The notes: a model not told the origin generated them from the letters alone. Counted from the stretch's first letter, positions 18,322 to 27,164 are shown. The stretch is DNA of 64,000 nucleotides from Gordonia sp. PP30 (GCF_023100845.1 NZ_CP095864.1:1488001-1552000); one strand, 5' to 3'. Translations and numbers: made by a program.

Positions 18322-19223
18322 TGCGGCGGTTCGATCCCGGCACCGAGGGCCCGCGCACTCCGGGCGCGTCGGGTTCCCATCCGCCCCGTACCACCGGCTA
18401 TCCCGGCGCCACCGGCGACATGCCCGAGCAGCCGCGTGACGAGATGCACGACTACCAGGGCCGCGGCCTGCTGCGGGGGCGTCGTGCCCTCATCACCGGC
18501 GGCGACTCAGGGATCGGCCGGGCGGTCGCGGTCGCCTTCGCGAAGGAGGGCGCCGACGTGGCGATCGCCTACCTGTCCGAGGAGGAAGACGACGATGCCG
18601 CGCACACCGTCGGCCTGGTGCAGGCGCAGGGCCGCGCGGCGGTCGCCATCCGCGGCGACCTGGCCGAGGCCGAGCAGTGCCATCGCGCCGTCGAACGGAC
18701 GGTCGCGGCGTTCGGCACGCTGGACATCCTCGTCAACAACGCGGCCTTTCAGGCGCCGGTCGACGACTTCGCGGACCTGAGTCCGGCGCAGTGGGCACGC
18801 ACGTTCGCGGTGAACGTCGACAGCTGTTTCCACACCACGCGCGCCGCGCTGCCGTACCTGACGCCGGGCGGCACGATCATCAACACCGGTTCCATCAACG
18901 GCCTGCGCGGCAACAAGCAGCTCATCGACTACGCGGCCGCCAAGGGCGCCGTGCATGTGCTGACCTTCTCCCTGGCCAAGGCGCTGATGGACCGGAACAT
19001 CCGCGTCAACTGCGTCGCACCGGGACCGGTCTGGACGCCGCTCATCCCGGCGACGCTCCCGGCCGAGCAGGTCGGCGAGTTCGGCTCCCAGGCGCCGTAC
19101 GGACGGGCCGCCGAACCGGACGAGATCGCGCCCTCGTACGTCTTCCTCGCCAGCGACCGGCTGTCGTCCTACTACAGCGGCGAGGTCCTCTCGCCGGTCG
19201 GCGGCGAGACCCTGCCCGGCTGA
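18321..19223 (+). CDS. SDR family oxidoreductase, general-stress (YhxC/YdaD-like) type
   Basis: A 300-residue SDR with an extra 50-residue hydrophilic N-terminal arm (TGYPGATGDMPEQPRDEM) typical of the stress-induced glucose/ribitol dehydrogenase-like group. Cofactor loop TGGDSGIGRA, structural NNAA, catalytic Ser in NTGSINGLRG, YxxxK as YAAAKGA, and the CVAPGPVWTPL loop are all present, so it should be active with NAD(P)H. ATG 18321 overlaps the chaB stop by one base, and it is expected to be transcribed from the SigF-type promoter at 18023. Close relatives detoxify aldehydes or make osmolytes under stress, but the substrate here is unknown. Confidence 0.92.
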   Translation: MRRFDPGTEGPRTPGASGSHPPRTTGYPGATGDMPEQPRDEMHDYQGRGLLRGRRALITGGDSGIGRAVAVAFAKEGADVAIAYLSEEEDDDAAHTVGLVQAQGRAAVAIRGDLAEAEQCHRAVERTVAAFGTLDILVNNAAFQAPVDDFADLSPAQWARTFAVNVDSCFHTTRAALPYLTPGGTIINTGSINGLRGNKQLIDYAAAKGAVHVLTFSLAKALMDRNIRVNCVAPGPVWTPLIPATLPAEQVGEFGSQAPYGRAAEPDEIAPSYVFLASDRLSSYYSGEVLSPVGGETLPG

Positions 19224-19426
19224 GGACGGGGGTTGAGATCGGCGGCGGCCCGTCGTAACGTCGGGCACACCCGGTTCAACACACAGCCGGGATTCCCCGG
19301 GCGGCCCCTTTCGGTGCGCCGCCGTTCATCGACGACGCGCGGCGGCGTTTCACCCCCCGGTCGATTCTCACCGCCGGTCGCTGCCGACTTCATGCGTCGT
19401 CCATCGAACAGAGGAGTCCAGGAACG

Positions 19427-20203
19427 ATGACCACCGATCAATACCAGCGGGCTACGGAACTGATGACGGAGCGGGCACGACCGGAGTGTTCCCGCGAGAG
19501 CGCCGCGAGGCTGCGCGAGGAGTGCATCGTCGAGTGCCTGCCGCTCGCCGAACACATCGCGCGGCGCTTCAGCGGCCGCGGCGAACCGTACGACGATCTG
19601 TTGCAGGTGGCCCGGCTCGGGCTGATTCAGGCGATCGATCGCTTCGATCCGGGCGCCGGGCACGACTTCCTCTCCTTCGCGGTGCCGACCGTGATGGGCG
19701 AGGTGCGCCGCCATTTCCGCGACCGGGCGCCGGTGCTGCGGGTGCCCCGCGGATCGCGCGACCTGCACGACAAGGTGCTCGCCGTCCGCGAGGAACTCGC
19801 GCAGGAACGGTCGTGCATGCCGACCACGACCGACATCGCCGAGCGGCTGGGCGCCGAACCCGGCCAGGTACGGAAGGCGATCGACGACTGCCGCGCCGGT
19901 GCCGCGATCTCCCTCGACCAGTGCCGGTCCGTCGATGACGAGGCCGGCCCCGCCGTGATCGACCGGCTCGGCGACGTCGACCCGGGCTACCGCCGCGTCG
20001 ACGACTCCCTGGAACTCGGGGAGGCGCTCGGCGACCTCGGCCGCCGGGAACGTCGCATCCTCGGCCTGCGGTTCGTCCGGCTGATGTCGCAGAGCGAGAT
20101 CGCCGACGAGATCGGGATCTCCCAGATGCATGTGTCCCGGTTGCTGCGCCGGACGCTGAACCACCTGCGCCGGGTACTCGAGCCGCTGCCCGCCGCGGCC
20201 TGA
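19427..20203 (+). CDS. SigB/SigF family RNA polymerase sigma factor
   Basis: A 258-residue group-3 sigma factor. Region 2 reads PLAEHIARRFSGRGEPYDDL followed by LQVARLGLIQAIDRFDP and a PTVMGEVRRHFRD end to region 2.4. Region 3 follows (RVPRGSRDLHDKV, then TDIAERLGAEPGQVRKAI). Region 4 is a helix-turn-helix, SQSEIADEIGISQMHVSRLL. This is the SigF/SigB order. No anti-sigma (RsbW-like) gene is adjacent, so control of its activity must be encoded elsewhere. ATG 19427 with GGAGTCCAGGAACG ahead of it. The -10/-35 recognised by this family (GGTTT...GGGTA) occurs in front of chaB, the 21947 gene and the KGG gene, making it the likely local regulator; whether it is the genome's principal SigF is not shown. 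Confidence 0.92.
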   Translation: MTTDQYQRATELMTERARPECSRESAARLREECIVECLPLAEHIARRFSGRGEPYDDLLQVARLGLIQAIDRFDPGAGHDFLSFAVPTVMGEVRRHFRDRAPVLRVPRGSRDLHDKVLAVREELAQERSCMPTTTDIAERLGAEPGQVRKAIDDCRAGAAISLDQCRSVDDEAGPAVIDRLGDVDPGYRRVDDSLELGEALGDLGRRERRILGLRFVRLMSQSEIADEIGISQMHVSRLLRRTLNHLRRVLEPLPAAA

Positions 20204-20441
20204 GCAGCGGTCGACGCGAGGGCTTGGTCCTGACAGCCGCAAGGGCGCCACGCTCGGCAAGGATCTGCTGCGCGAGCGGATCATCGCTTCTGTGGCCGTG
20301 ACTGCTCGTCGGCTCTTGAGGTGGCGCGAAGGCGACGGCTTCTGCGTAGCGTGGAGAGATGTCCGGGCCTTCGAGCAGAGCTCGCGATCGTGCGGATCCG
20401 CGCTGGAGCGCCACATCGTTCCCTCGATAGGGGGCTGTCAG

Positions 20442-21107
20442 ATGCAGCAGGAACCGGCGCGACGGACCGCGGCGCACAATCCCCTCGGCAACCGGGTCGG
20501 CGGCTTCCGCTACTGGTTCGACTCCGATGTCTGGGAGTGGTCGCCGGAAGTGGCCGCGATGCACGGCTACGGCCCGGGTGAGTGCGAACCCACCACGGAG
20601 CTTCTCCGCGGGCACAAACACCCCGACGACCGGGCGACATTCGACGCGCTCGTCGACACCATGCGCCGCACCCGGACGCAGTTCTCCAGCCGGCACCGGA
20701 TCGTCGACACCCGCGGACGCGTGCACTCGGTCGCCGTGATCGGCCGCACCTTCACCGAGGACGGCGCGGTCGCCGGGTCGGAGGGCTACTACGTCGATCT
20801 CGGTGTGCTCGTGGGCGATGAGGTACGCGACGAGGTGAACACGCACGTGCAGAGCTTCCGCCGGCAGCGGTCGTCGATCGAGCAGGCCAAGGGCATGCTC
20901 ATGCTGATGTACGGGATCGACGAGGACCGCGCGTTCGATGTGCTGCGGTGGCGCTCGCAGCAGGAGAATCGCAAACTCAACGACATGTGCCGCGCGCTCG
21001 TCGACCTGGCACCCGCTCGGCTGCGGATCCCTGAGCAACTGCGTCGGGAATTCGATCTGATAGTCCTCAGTCCATTCGACGGCGGCTGTTCGCGGACGTC
21101 TAGCTGA
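20442..21107 (+). CDS. PAS-ANTAR sensory RNA-binding protein
   Basis: A 221-residue protein. A PAS fold of the PAS_3 type occupies about residues 20-115 (YWFDSDVWEWSPEVAAMHGY, later HPDD and IVDTRGRVHSVAVIG). The ANTAR domain occupies about residues 130-190, with the diagnostic IEQAKGMLMLMYGIDEDRAF and VLRWRSQQENRKL. ANTAR domains bind twin-hairpin RNA and prevent transcription termination (family knowledge), and PAS-ANTAR fusions are typical of actinobacteria. The start is set at ATG 20442; the frame is open 150 bases further upstream but those residues are not PAS-like. It lies just after the sigma gene and its last eight bases overlap the convergent catalase-like gene. The signal sensed is unknown. 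Confidence 0.9.
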   Translation: MQQEPARRTAAHNPLGNRVGGFRYWFDSDVWEWSPEVAAMHGYGPGECEPTTELLRGHKHPDDRATFDALVDTMRRTRTQFSSRHRIVDTRGRVHSVAVIGRTFTEDGAVAGSEGYYVDLGVLVGDEVRDEVNTHVQSFRRQRSSIEQAKGMLMLMYGIDEDRAFDVLRWRSQQENRKLNDMCRALVDLAPARLRIPEQLRREFDLIVLSPFDGGCSRTSS

Positions 21108-21852
21108 GGCGCGCGCCGCGGCCGGCACGACTCGCCCGGTACGCGGAGCGGCGCACCCGATCGAGCCAGCCCGGTACCGGAACGATTTCCGGCGGGCGTA
21201 CGCGCATCGGATCGAACGCGATGTCGCGGTCGCGGGGAGCAGCGGTGAAGTTGACGACGCCGAGCGGCCGGGTTCGGCCGGCGCGATCGCCGGCGCCGAG
21301 GGCCAGCACTCCGGGGGCGTGCGACAGCCGGGCCACCGTGGCCGATACGTCCAGGCCGGGCGGTACCGGCTCACCGCCGGGAACGGAGTGTCCGTGCGCG
21401 GTCGCCGGGATCAGCAGCCGGCCCTCCAGACGCCAGTCGGTGCCGTCGTACCGGAAGCGCTGAATGCTCGACAGCGGAATGTCATCCCAGGTGAGCGCCG
21501 GCAACGGCACCGGGAACGGGAGTCCGGTGTGGTAGCGGACCGGGCCGGCTAGCAACAGATCCCAGGCGCCGGTCGCCGAGCGTCCGGTCGTCGGCGTCGT
21601 GCGCTGGGTGGTCTGGAGCCGGACCGCCACCCCGACAACGTCGGGCAGTCCCCGCGGGGTGCCGAGTCCCTTGGAGAGCCGCAAGGTCACCGCTCCCGAG
21701 CGGACGGGGAGGACCGGGTCGCCGATCGTCGCGTATCCGGTGCACAGTGTGCCGCTCGGATGGAACACCCGGCCTTGCCGGAGGCGCGCGAGCCAGCCGA
21801 TCGGCCCGCCGGTCAGGGCGGGTCGATGGGAGAAGCGGTCGCGGCGGGTCAT
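21100..21852 (-). CDS. Catalase-fold-like protein of unknown function
   Basis: A 250-residue protein. The stretch TLRLSKGLGTPRGLPDVVGV and the following WDLLLAGPVRYH have the layout of the catalase core (RFS..., D..GFA, WDL..N), and FHPSGTLCTGYATI resembles the entry to that fold. The catalytic His and the heme-ligand Tyr are not obvious, so a catalase activity should not be assumed. ATG at 21850-21852; the frame is open further upstream to 22056 but that runs through the promoter of the divergent gene. A partial SigF-type promoter ends eight bases before the ATG. Paired divergently with an iron redox enzyme, so a role in oxidative or heme stress is possible. Low certainty on function. Confidence 0.6.
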   Translation of the reverse strand: MTRRDRFSHRPALTGGPIGWLARLRQGRVFHPSGTLCTGYATIGDPVLPVRSGAVTLRLSKGLGTPRGLPDVVGVAVRLQTTQRTTPTTGRSATGAWDLLLAGPVRYHTGLPFPVPLPALTWDDIPLSSIQRFRYDGTDWRLEGRLLIPATAHGHSVPGGEPVPPGLDVSATVARLSHAPGVLALGAGDRAGRTRPLGVVNFTAAPRDRDIAFDPMRVRPPEIVPVPGWLDRVRRSAYRASRAGRGARLS

Positions 21853-21860
21853 GCCGGTGG

Positions 21861-21886
21861 ATACCCGAGGCGGCGCCGGATCAATC
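21861..21886 (-). promoter_or_regulatory. Partial SigF-type promoter of the catalase-like gene
   Basis: On the minus strand: GATT (complement of 21883-21886), 16 bases, GGGTAT (complement of 21861-21866). The -10 is perfect, the -35 matches three of four core bases. The ATG begins eight bases after the -10, so the transcript would be leaderless. Confidence 0.5.
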
Positions 21887-21911
21887 GTGCGGGCCGTGGT
21901 GTGCGGTCCCC

Positions 21912-21938
21912 GGTTTGGCGAGCGAGGTCTGCGGGTAT
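21912..21938 (+). promoter_or_regulatory. Consensus SigF promoter of the iron redox enzyme gene
   Basis: GGTTT (21912-21916), 16 bases, GGGTAT (21933-21938): a full match to the SigF consensus. The ATG at 21947 is eight bases past the -10 element, where transcription should begin, so a leaderless mRNA is predicted. Confidence 0.82.
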
Positions 21939-21946
21939 CCCAGAGC

Positions 21947-22975
21947 ATGAGTACGACGACGATTCCCGCGCGCGCAGCGCCTCTGGTCGGTCCGAGTCTG
22001 CCGCGACCGTGCGGTCCGATGTCCGGTGCGGTCGTCGCGGCGCTGCGCGACGGCACCGAACCCGTCGTCGCCGTGCGTGGCGACGACGATCCGCTGGGGG
22101 CTGATCATCAATCGGCGCTCTTCGTCTTGCAGGAGCTGCACTATCGCGGATGGGTGGGCGTCGACCCGCGCCGGGAGTGGGATACCGCCCTGATAGGTCT
22201 GCGGACCGCGCTGGAGGACGCCATGCTTGCCGTGATCGACGCGGACTGCGCGGGCCCGTCGGACGGTGCCGGTGCGGAATTCGGCGTGTTGATCGGGTCG
22301 AACGGCCGCGGCGGCGTGTCGGAGTGGTTGCGGGACCGCGGTACCGAGCGTGAATTCGCCGACTATGTCGCCGCCCGGTCGCTGTATCACCTGAAGGAGG
22401 CCGATCCGCACGCCTGGGCAATCCCGCGGCTGCCGACGGCGGCGAAGGCGGCATTCGTGGCGGTCGAATTCGACGAGTACGGGGGTGGCCGGGCGTCGCA
22501 CGTCCATCAGCGGCTGTTCGCGGATCTGCTGAGTTCCCTCGGCCTCGACGCCGGGTACCTCGCCTACCTGCCGGGTGCGCCCGCACCGGCGCTGGTTCCG
22601 GTGACGCTGATGACGGCGCTGGGGCTGCGCCGCAGCCGGTGCGGCGCGACGGTGGGCCATTTCGCGGCGACCGAGGTGACGTCCTCTCCGGGCTCGGCGA
22701 GATTGCTCGCCGGGCTCGAACGACTCGACGCTCCGGAGGCGGCCCGCCACTTCTACCGCGAGCACGTGGAAGCCGATGCCGTGCACGAGCAGGTGATGCG
22801 CGACGAGGTGGTCGCGGGTCTGCTCGCCGCCGAGCCGGATCTCGAGGACGACGTGGTCTCGGGTATCCGGGCTTTCACCTGGGCGGAGAACCACCTCGAA
22901 CGAGCTTTCCTGACTGCCTGGGAAGCGGGGGACACATTGATGCCGGCCGTCGACACGCTGTTCGAATCGATCTGA
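21947..22975 (+). CDS. Iron-containing redox enzyme (heme-oxygenase-like fold)
   Basis: A 342-residue protein of the actinobacterial iron-containing redox enzyme family (heme-oxygenase-like diiron oxidase superfamily). Typical sequence: FVLQELHYRGW near residue 65, AVEFDEYGGGRASHVHQRLF near residue 180, then GHFAATE and HFYREHVEADAVHEQVM near residue 265. The Glu/His/Asp residues in these three helices are the expected metal ligands. Members oxidise diverse small molecules or fatty acids; the substrate is not predictable here. ATG 21947 lies directly behind a consensus SigF promoter, so this is probably a stationary-phase or stress gene translated from a leaderless mRNA. Divergent from the catalase-like gene across 94 bases. 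Confidence 0.85.
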   Translation: MSTTTIPARAAPLVGPSLPRPCGPMSGAVVAALRDGTEPVVAVRGDDDPLGADHQSALFVLQELHYRGWVGVDPRREWDTALIGLRTALEDAMLAVIDADCAGPSDGAGAEFGVLIGSNGRGGVSEWLRDRGTEREFADYVAARSLYHLKEADPHAWAIPRLPTAAKAAFVAVEFDEYGGGRASHVHQRLFADLLSSLGLDAGYLAYLPGAPAPALVPVTLMTALGLRRSRCGATVGHFAATEVTSSPGSARLLAGLERLDAPEAARHFYREHVEADAVHEQVMRDEVVAGLLAAEPDLEDDVVSGIRAFTWAENHLERAFLTAWEAGDTLMPAVDTLFESI

Positions 22976-23002
22976 GTCCGCTCGCCGTGCCGGTCGACCG
23001 GG

Positions 23003-25416
23003 TCAGAACGGCGGCTCTTCGGGGAAGCCCGGGTATCCGCCGTCGGCGTCGCGGGCGTGGCGTTCGCGGCGGTTGGCCTCGCGTTCGGCACGGCGGCGTG
23101 CGTGTTTGGCCTGCGTGCGGGTCCGTGCCCGGTCTGGACCCAGGTCGTAGGCGTCGTGATCGGGTCGGCCGGCTCGCGATGTCTGTCCGGCGAGTTGGTG
23201 CCGGCAGCGCAGTCGCTCCAGTCGAGGGAATAGCCACTGGTTGGGTGCGAGGGTTTCGGTGGTAATCCCGAACAGGGTCATCGCGCAGTGGTAGAGGCCG
23301 TCGTCGTCGATCCAGAGTTCGTCGACGAATCCGGGGAGATGGGTTTTCGCGAGGTGGTGATAGCGACACTTCGGCAAGAGGTTGCACAAGCAGGTCGGTC
23401 CGCCCTCGCGAGGGCAGACCTGATCGAACTCGGTGACGTGGTCGAGATCGCAGGAGAATGCGGCGTGTCCGCAGCCGGGGATCGAGCAGGTGCCCCAGAG
23501 GAACCGGGCGACGGTGTCGGTGACGGTGTTCGGCCGATAGGGGTCGCTCGGCAGAGTGGTACGGCTGATGACTCGCCCGGACGGTGCCGAGTGAGCGCTC
23601 GCGGCGTCCGCGATCGTTGCGTCAGCGATGTCGAAGGGAATGGCGCGGTCGGCGATATACGCCAGAGCAGCCGTATCGACAGCAGCCCAGTCGACGCCGC
23701 CGAAGACCGAATCGAACCAGGCCCCGATGTCGTTGGAGCACGTCTCCGCGCACGGGCCGCCACTGTTCGGTGGACCGGAGCCGGACGGGTGACCACCGCG
23801 CGGCGCGTCCGGAACAGAGTGATCGATGAGCGCGGCCGGGTCCTTCTGTCCGGCCGGGTCGATCCCCTCGGTGAGGTCGTCTCGCTCGGTGAGGTCGTGC
23901 AGTCCGGCCTCGCGCACCAGTTGGGCGAAGAGGACGGCGATGTCGGCATCGTCGAGATCACAGACACGCCGTGACCAACATGCCGAGTCGCCCCGGAGCG
24001 CGGCCGGGTCTGATCGGTCCGTGGTGACCGGACCCATGCCGGTATCGAGGCCGTCCCGGCCCTCCTCGGCGGCGTCGCCCTCACCGCATCCGACGTGCAG
24101 ATCGGATTCGGGTGCGCACTGGGCGCGGTCCCGGGCTCTGATGCCGCCAAGGCTCGAGTCTTCGGCGTCGGTGGCATCTTCTGTGGTGTCTGCCTCGATG
24201 TCGTCGTGGCTCTCGTCGTCGCGCGGGTCGTCTGCGGCGGGGCCGGGGCGCCGGTGATCGCCTCCGCGCTCGTCGGAGGTGGCGGGGCGGGGTCGTCGTC
24301 GATGCACCGCGGCGTCGCCGCTGGTCGTGACCGGATCGCCGGCTTCGGCCGGATCGCTGTGACCAGTGGAGTCGGTGGGCTCGCACACGTCGTTGAGGTC
24401 GACCGGCCGGATCACCGCATCCTCCCGACCAGCGAGATCCCGGGCGTGATCAGCCGAGATCACCCCGTGCCCGTCCAGATAACCCGGCTGGTCGCCGCCC
24501 TCTAGCGTGGCCGAATCGACGATGACGTGGATCACCACTCGCTTGAGTCGCTCATCCAACGCGGCCGGATCGGGCCGGGCGGTGCAGTCCTCACGCCCGC
24601 ACCGGCAGGTGAACTCCTGTCCGGTGACTCGGGCGTTGATCGCATCGGCCCGCCGGGCACCGGCGGTCCGCGGATCATGTGCGCACACCCCGGCGGCGAA
24701 CGCGTCCGCGGCAGCCAGCAGCAGACGATTGTCCTCGGCCGGAGCAACGATCGTGACCGCCGACATCCCGTCCGGCCGCGTATCGACGTAGACGGTGCGG
24801 CGGGCCTTGGCGTCTTCGCGCCGGCGCCGCGCCGCATCCGGATCGGCCAAGGCGAGGAACCGGTTCGCCAGATCGGTGACCTGTTTCTCCGAGAGCACCG
24901 CACGCCGACCGTGGAGCCGGAGAAGTTCTCCGCTGAGCTGGGCGTCCAGGGCGGCGAGCGTGACCGGGTCGGTCACCAACTCGACCGCCAGGACCAGTTT
25001 GTGGAACCGTCGCCGGTCCAGAATCCCGTCCCGCAACAACACCGCACACCGGGGAAGCCGGTCGCGGGCGGCGAACGCATCGTCGAGCAACGCCCTTGAT
25101 GCTCGGTGCCCTCGACATACTGGGCCAGACACAGGATCACCTGCGCATCGACGTCGAGGAGTTTATGCGCGGCCCGCCCCGCATCCTCGACCGCCTCGGC
25201 GGCGGCCTTCGCGGCGACCTGATCGTAGATCACGAGCGCACCCTGGAACTGTGTCCAATCCAGGAACGCGTGAGCCTTCTTCACCGTATTGATCCGCCCG
25301 GCCACCTCGGCCTGCGTCAATCCGGACACGTCCTGCCCGGCAGGACCCAGACCGAGAGCAGACAAGTCCGCGGCCGGCCACGCCGACGGCGCGAATCCGA
25401 GCAACATACCCACCAT
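23003..25416 (-). pseudogene. 13E12/DUF222 family HNH endonuclease, frameshifted
   Basis: The DUF222 domain starts at ATG 25416 in one frame (SGLTQAEVAGRINTVKKAHA ... CLAQYVEGTEHQ). Near 25095 the homology moves to another frame (ALLDDAFAARDRLPRCAVLL and onward to 23003), consistent with loss of one base around the CAAGGG at that point. The C-terminal HNH nuclease motif is intact: CSIPGCGHAAFSCDLDHVTE, CLCNLLPKCRYHH. Between the two domains lies an unusually long acidic, low-complexity insert (about 24350-23650). The N-terminal piece alone would be truncated, so I call it a pseudogene, but a sequencing error or a low-level frameshift cannot be excluded. These genes form the 13E12 repeat family, abundant in Gordonia and mycobacteria and of unknown role. 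Confidence 0.78.
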
Positions 25417-25602
25417 CCACTCGACGATCCGTGCTGGTCAACATCGGTTTTCCGGCGTCTTTGTGCTGTTGGCTACATCATGACACGACCCTCCGACAAT
25501 CCGAACAGATGAACGACTTGCCTCGGCCGGGAGGGAGGTCTCGACTCCGCTCGACCATCATGACGAGCCCCTCGACCGACACCGCGAATCTCACTCGACA
25601 AG

Positions 25603-25803
25603 TCACCGGTGGCGGAGGCGGCGATGACTCGTGTCGCAGAAGGGCTTGATTCGGCTGCGGCCGCATTGGCACAGTGCGACTTTGAAACGATCGCAGTAGA
25701 GAGTGGTGCCGTGATAGTCGATCTCCACCGGACCGTCGATGATCAGCGGACCGCCGCGCACCATGCGCACGCGGCGGGCGGGACGGTCGGGGCCGGCGGT
25801 CAT
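25603..25803 (-). CDS. CDGSH iron-sulfur domain protein
   Basis: A 66-residue protein with the full CDGSH-type cluster motif, CQCGRSRIKPFCDTSH, giving three Cys and one His for a redox-active, pH-labile 2Fe-2S cluster. Ahead of it is GPVEIDYHG, the strand seen in family members. ATG at 25801-25803 overlaps the stop of the preceding methyltransferase gene (ATGA), so they are coupled. It is the last gene of a four-gene minus-strand unit beginning at 27084. Bacterial CDGSH proteins transfer clusters or electrons; the partner is unknown. Confidence 0.93.
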   Translation of the reverse strand: MTAGPDRPARRVRMVRGGPLIIDGPVEIDYHGTTLYCDRFKVALCQCGRSRIKPFCDTSHRRLRHR

Positions 25804-26468
25804 CGTCGACTCCGGCGGGCGAGCAGGACGGTGAGCAGTTCGCCGGGTTCGTGTGCACCGAGAAGCCCGCGCCGGATGAGCCAGCCGCGCCGCGCGCGGA
25901 TCACGGGGCCGAACGGAATGCGAAAGAATCCCGCTTTGACGACGTGAAAGCCGTTGTGGTGCAACAGGTCCCAGGTCCGTTCGGGTTGGGCGAGCTGCGA
26001 CTGCACGACGAGCAGATGTCCCTCCGGTGCGACGAGATCAGAAGCCCGGCGACACAGCGTATCGAGGACGGCGCGGCCGTCGATCCCGGCATCCCAGGCG
26101 TGCGCCGGGCCCGGCACCGCACGACAGTCCGCCGGATCCGACGGCGCCGGGACGTACGGCGGATTGCAGGTCACGATGTCGAAGAGTTCCGGGTGGGTGA
26201 ATTCGGCGACGGTGCCCTCCAGCGTCGTCCATGTCGGCGACGAACTGCGTGCGCGGGCGGCGGCGACGGCATGCTCGCTGGAATCGACGCCGATCACCTC
26301 GCGGGCGCCGAGCCTGAGCGCGGCGGCGGCGACAGGGCCCGATCCGGTACACAGATCGAGCACCCGCCGACCGCGGACCGGCAGACGGGACAGCGCGTCG
26401 ATCAGCAGTCGAGTGTCTTCCTGAGGCCGGTAGACCGTGGCCGCAGCGGCGGGCGCCGGGGCAGTCAC
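25800..26468 (-). CDS. HemK2/MTQ2-like class I methyltransferase
   Basis: A 222-residue SAM-dependent methyltransferase. VYRPQEDTRLLIDAL is the N-terminal signature of the HemK2/MTQ2 group. Motif I is VLDLCTGSGPVAAAAL, motif II has VDSSEHAV, and motif IV is the NPPY loop in VTCNPPYVPAP, used by enzymes that methylate amide or amine nitrogens (Gln in release factors, or adenine). GTG start at 26466-26468 overlapping the previous stop; own stop overlaps the CDGSH gene. The genuine release-factor methyltransferase prmC is at 53254, so this second NPPY enzyme probably has another protein target (inference). Confidence 0.9.
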   Translation of the reverse strand: MTAPAPAAAATVYRPQEDTRLLIDALSRLPVRGRRVLDLCTGSGPVAAAALRLGAREVIGVDSSEHAVAAARARSSSPTWTTLEGTVAEFTHPELFDIVTCNPPYVPAPSDPADCRAVPGPAHAWDAGIDGRAVLDTLCRRASDLVAPEGHLLVVQSQLAQPERTWDLLHHNGFHVVKAGFFRIPFGPVIRARRGWLIRRGLLGAHEPGELLTVLLARRSRR

Positions 26469-26836
26469 TGGGGCCCTCGCGAGTCGGGCGGGACCGGCGG
26501 ATGCGGATGATGGCGCCGATAGTCGGCGGCCTCCTCCGCGGTGACCTCCGGGATCAACGGATCGTGCTCGGCACGGTCGTGCTGGGGCCGCGTGGTGAGC
26601 GCGGCACGCCCGCCCACCAGGCAGCCTAGCGCCAACGCCGTGCAGACGACGGCGCCGGCGACCCAGCCCGTCAGTGCCCAGCCGAGGGCCGCGGCGGCGA
26701 TCGCCATGCCGATCAGTGCGATCGCGATCAGAAGCAGAACGTAGCCGAGGAGCCCGAGCGCCTTCAGCGGCCGGGCCACTTCGCCGGGGAGCAGGTCGGC
26801 CGCCGGATCGTGGGCGGGCCTTCGGGGCCCGCTCAT
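26465..26836 (-). CDS. Small two-helix membrane protein
   Basis: A 123-residue protein with two hydrophobic segments, about residues 25-46 (LLGYVLLLIAIALIGMAIA) and 50-72, separated by a short turn, and a His/Pro-rich acidic tail ending PHPPVPPDSRGPQ. No known domain is recognised. The ATG at 26834-26836 is chosen because it overlaps the stop of the preceding gene (ATGA); the frame is open further upstream only as a shadow of that gene. It forms part of a chain of four overlapping genes. Function unknown. Confidence 0.75.
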   Translation of the reverse strand: MSGPRRPAHDPAADLLPGEVARPLKALGLLGYVLLLIAIALIGMAIAAAALGWALTGWVAGAVVCTALALGCLVGGRAALTTRPQHDRAEHDPLIPEVTAEEAADYRRHHPHPPVPPDSRGPQ

Positions 26837-27084
26837 GACCGCACTCCGGCGTTGTCGACGAGTTCGCGGTTGCCGTCGCGCCGGGCGCAGTTCGCGCAGC
26901 AGTAGATGGACACGTCGTCTTGGACGCCGTGGCCGATGATCGCGCAGCCGCACCGCGCGCACCGCGGGGCGTGACCGGCGATGGCGCACTCGAAGCTGTC
27001 GTAGACGCCGCGTCCCGGCAGTCCTTCCACCGAGATCAGCAGTGCGTTGCGGTACTCGTTGCCGCAGATGTCACAGGTAGCCAT
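26833..27084 (-). CDS. Small Cys-rich zinc-binding-type protein
   Basis: An 83-residue protein with three paired-Cys motifs: CDICGNEY at the N-terminus, CARCGCAI in the middle and CCANCARRDG near the end, plus FECAIAGHAP. This spacing suggests two zinc sites or one binuclear site. Similar proteins are widespread in actinobacteria without a described function (recalled). ATG at 27082-27084. First gene of the overlapping unit that continues with the membrane protein, methyltransferase and CDGSH genes. Confidence 0.8.
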   Translation of the reverse strand: MATCDICGNEYRNALLISVEGLPGRGVYDSFECAIAGHAPRCARCGCAIIGHGVQDDVSIYCCANCARRDGNRELVDNAGVRS

Positions 27085-27164
27085 GGGAATCCTCTCTCCG
27101 GCGGCGTGGTCTCGACTCCGCTCGCCCGGTATGCGTCACGGGCTGAGCGGTGAACGGATGCGAA

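Noticed and set aside
20292-20441. Upstream start for the PAS-ANTAR protein
   Set aside because: The 50 extra residues are not PAS-like. The ATG at 20442 begins at a sensible distance before the PAS fold.
22845-22856. GGGTAT inside the iron redox enzyme gene as another SigF -10
   Set aside because: No GTTT-type element lies 15-17 bases upstream and no gene starts downstream.
23288-24505. Plus-strand open frames opposite the HNH gene
   Set aside because: They have no homology that I can see and lie opposite the acidic insert and HNH domain; they are treated as shadows.
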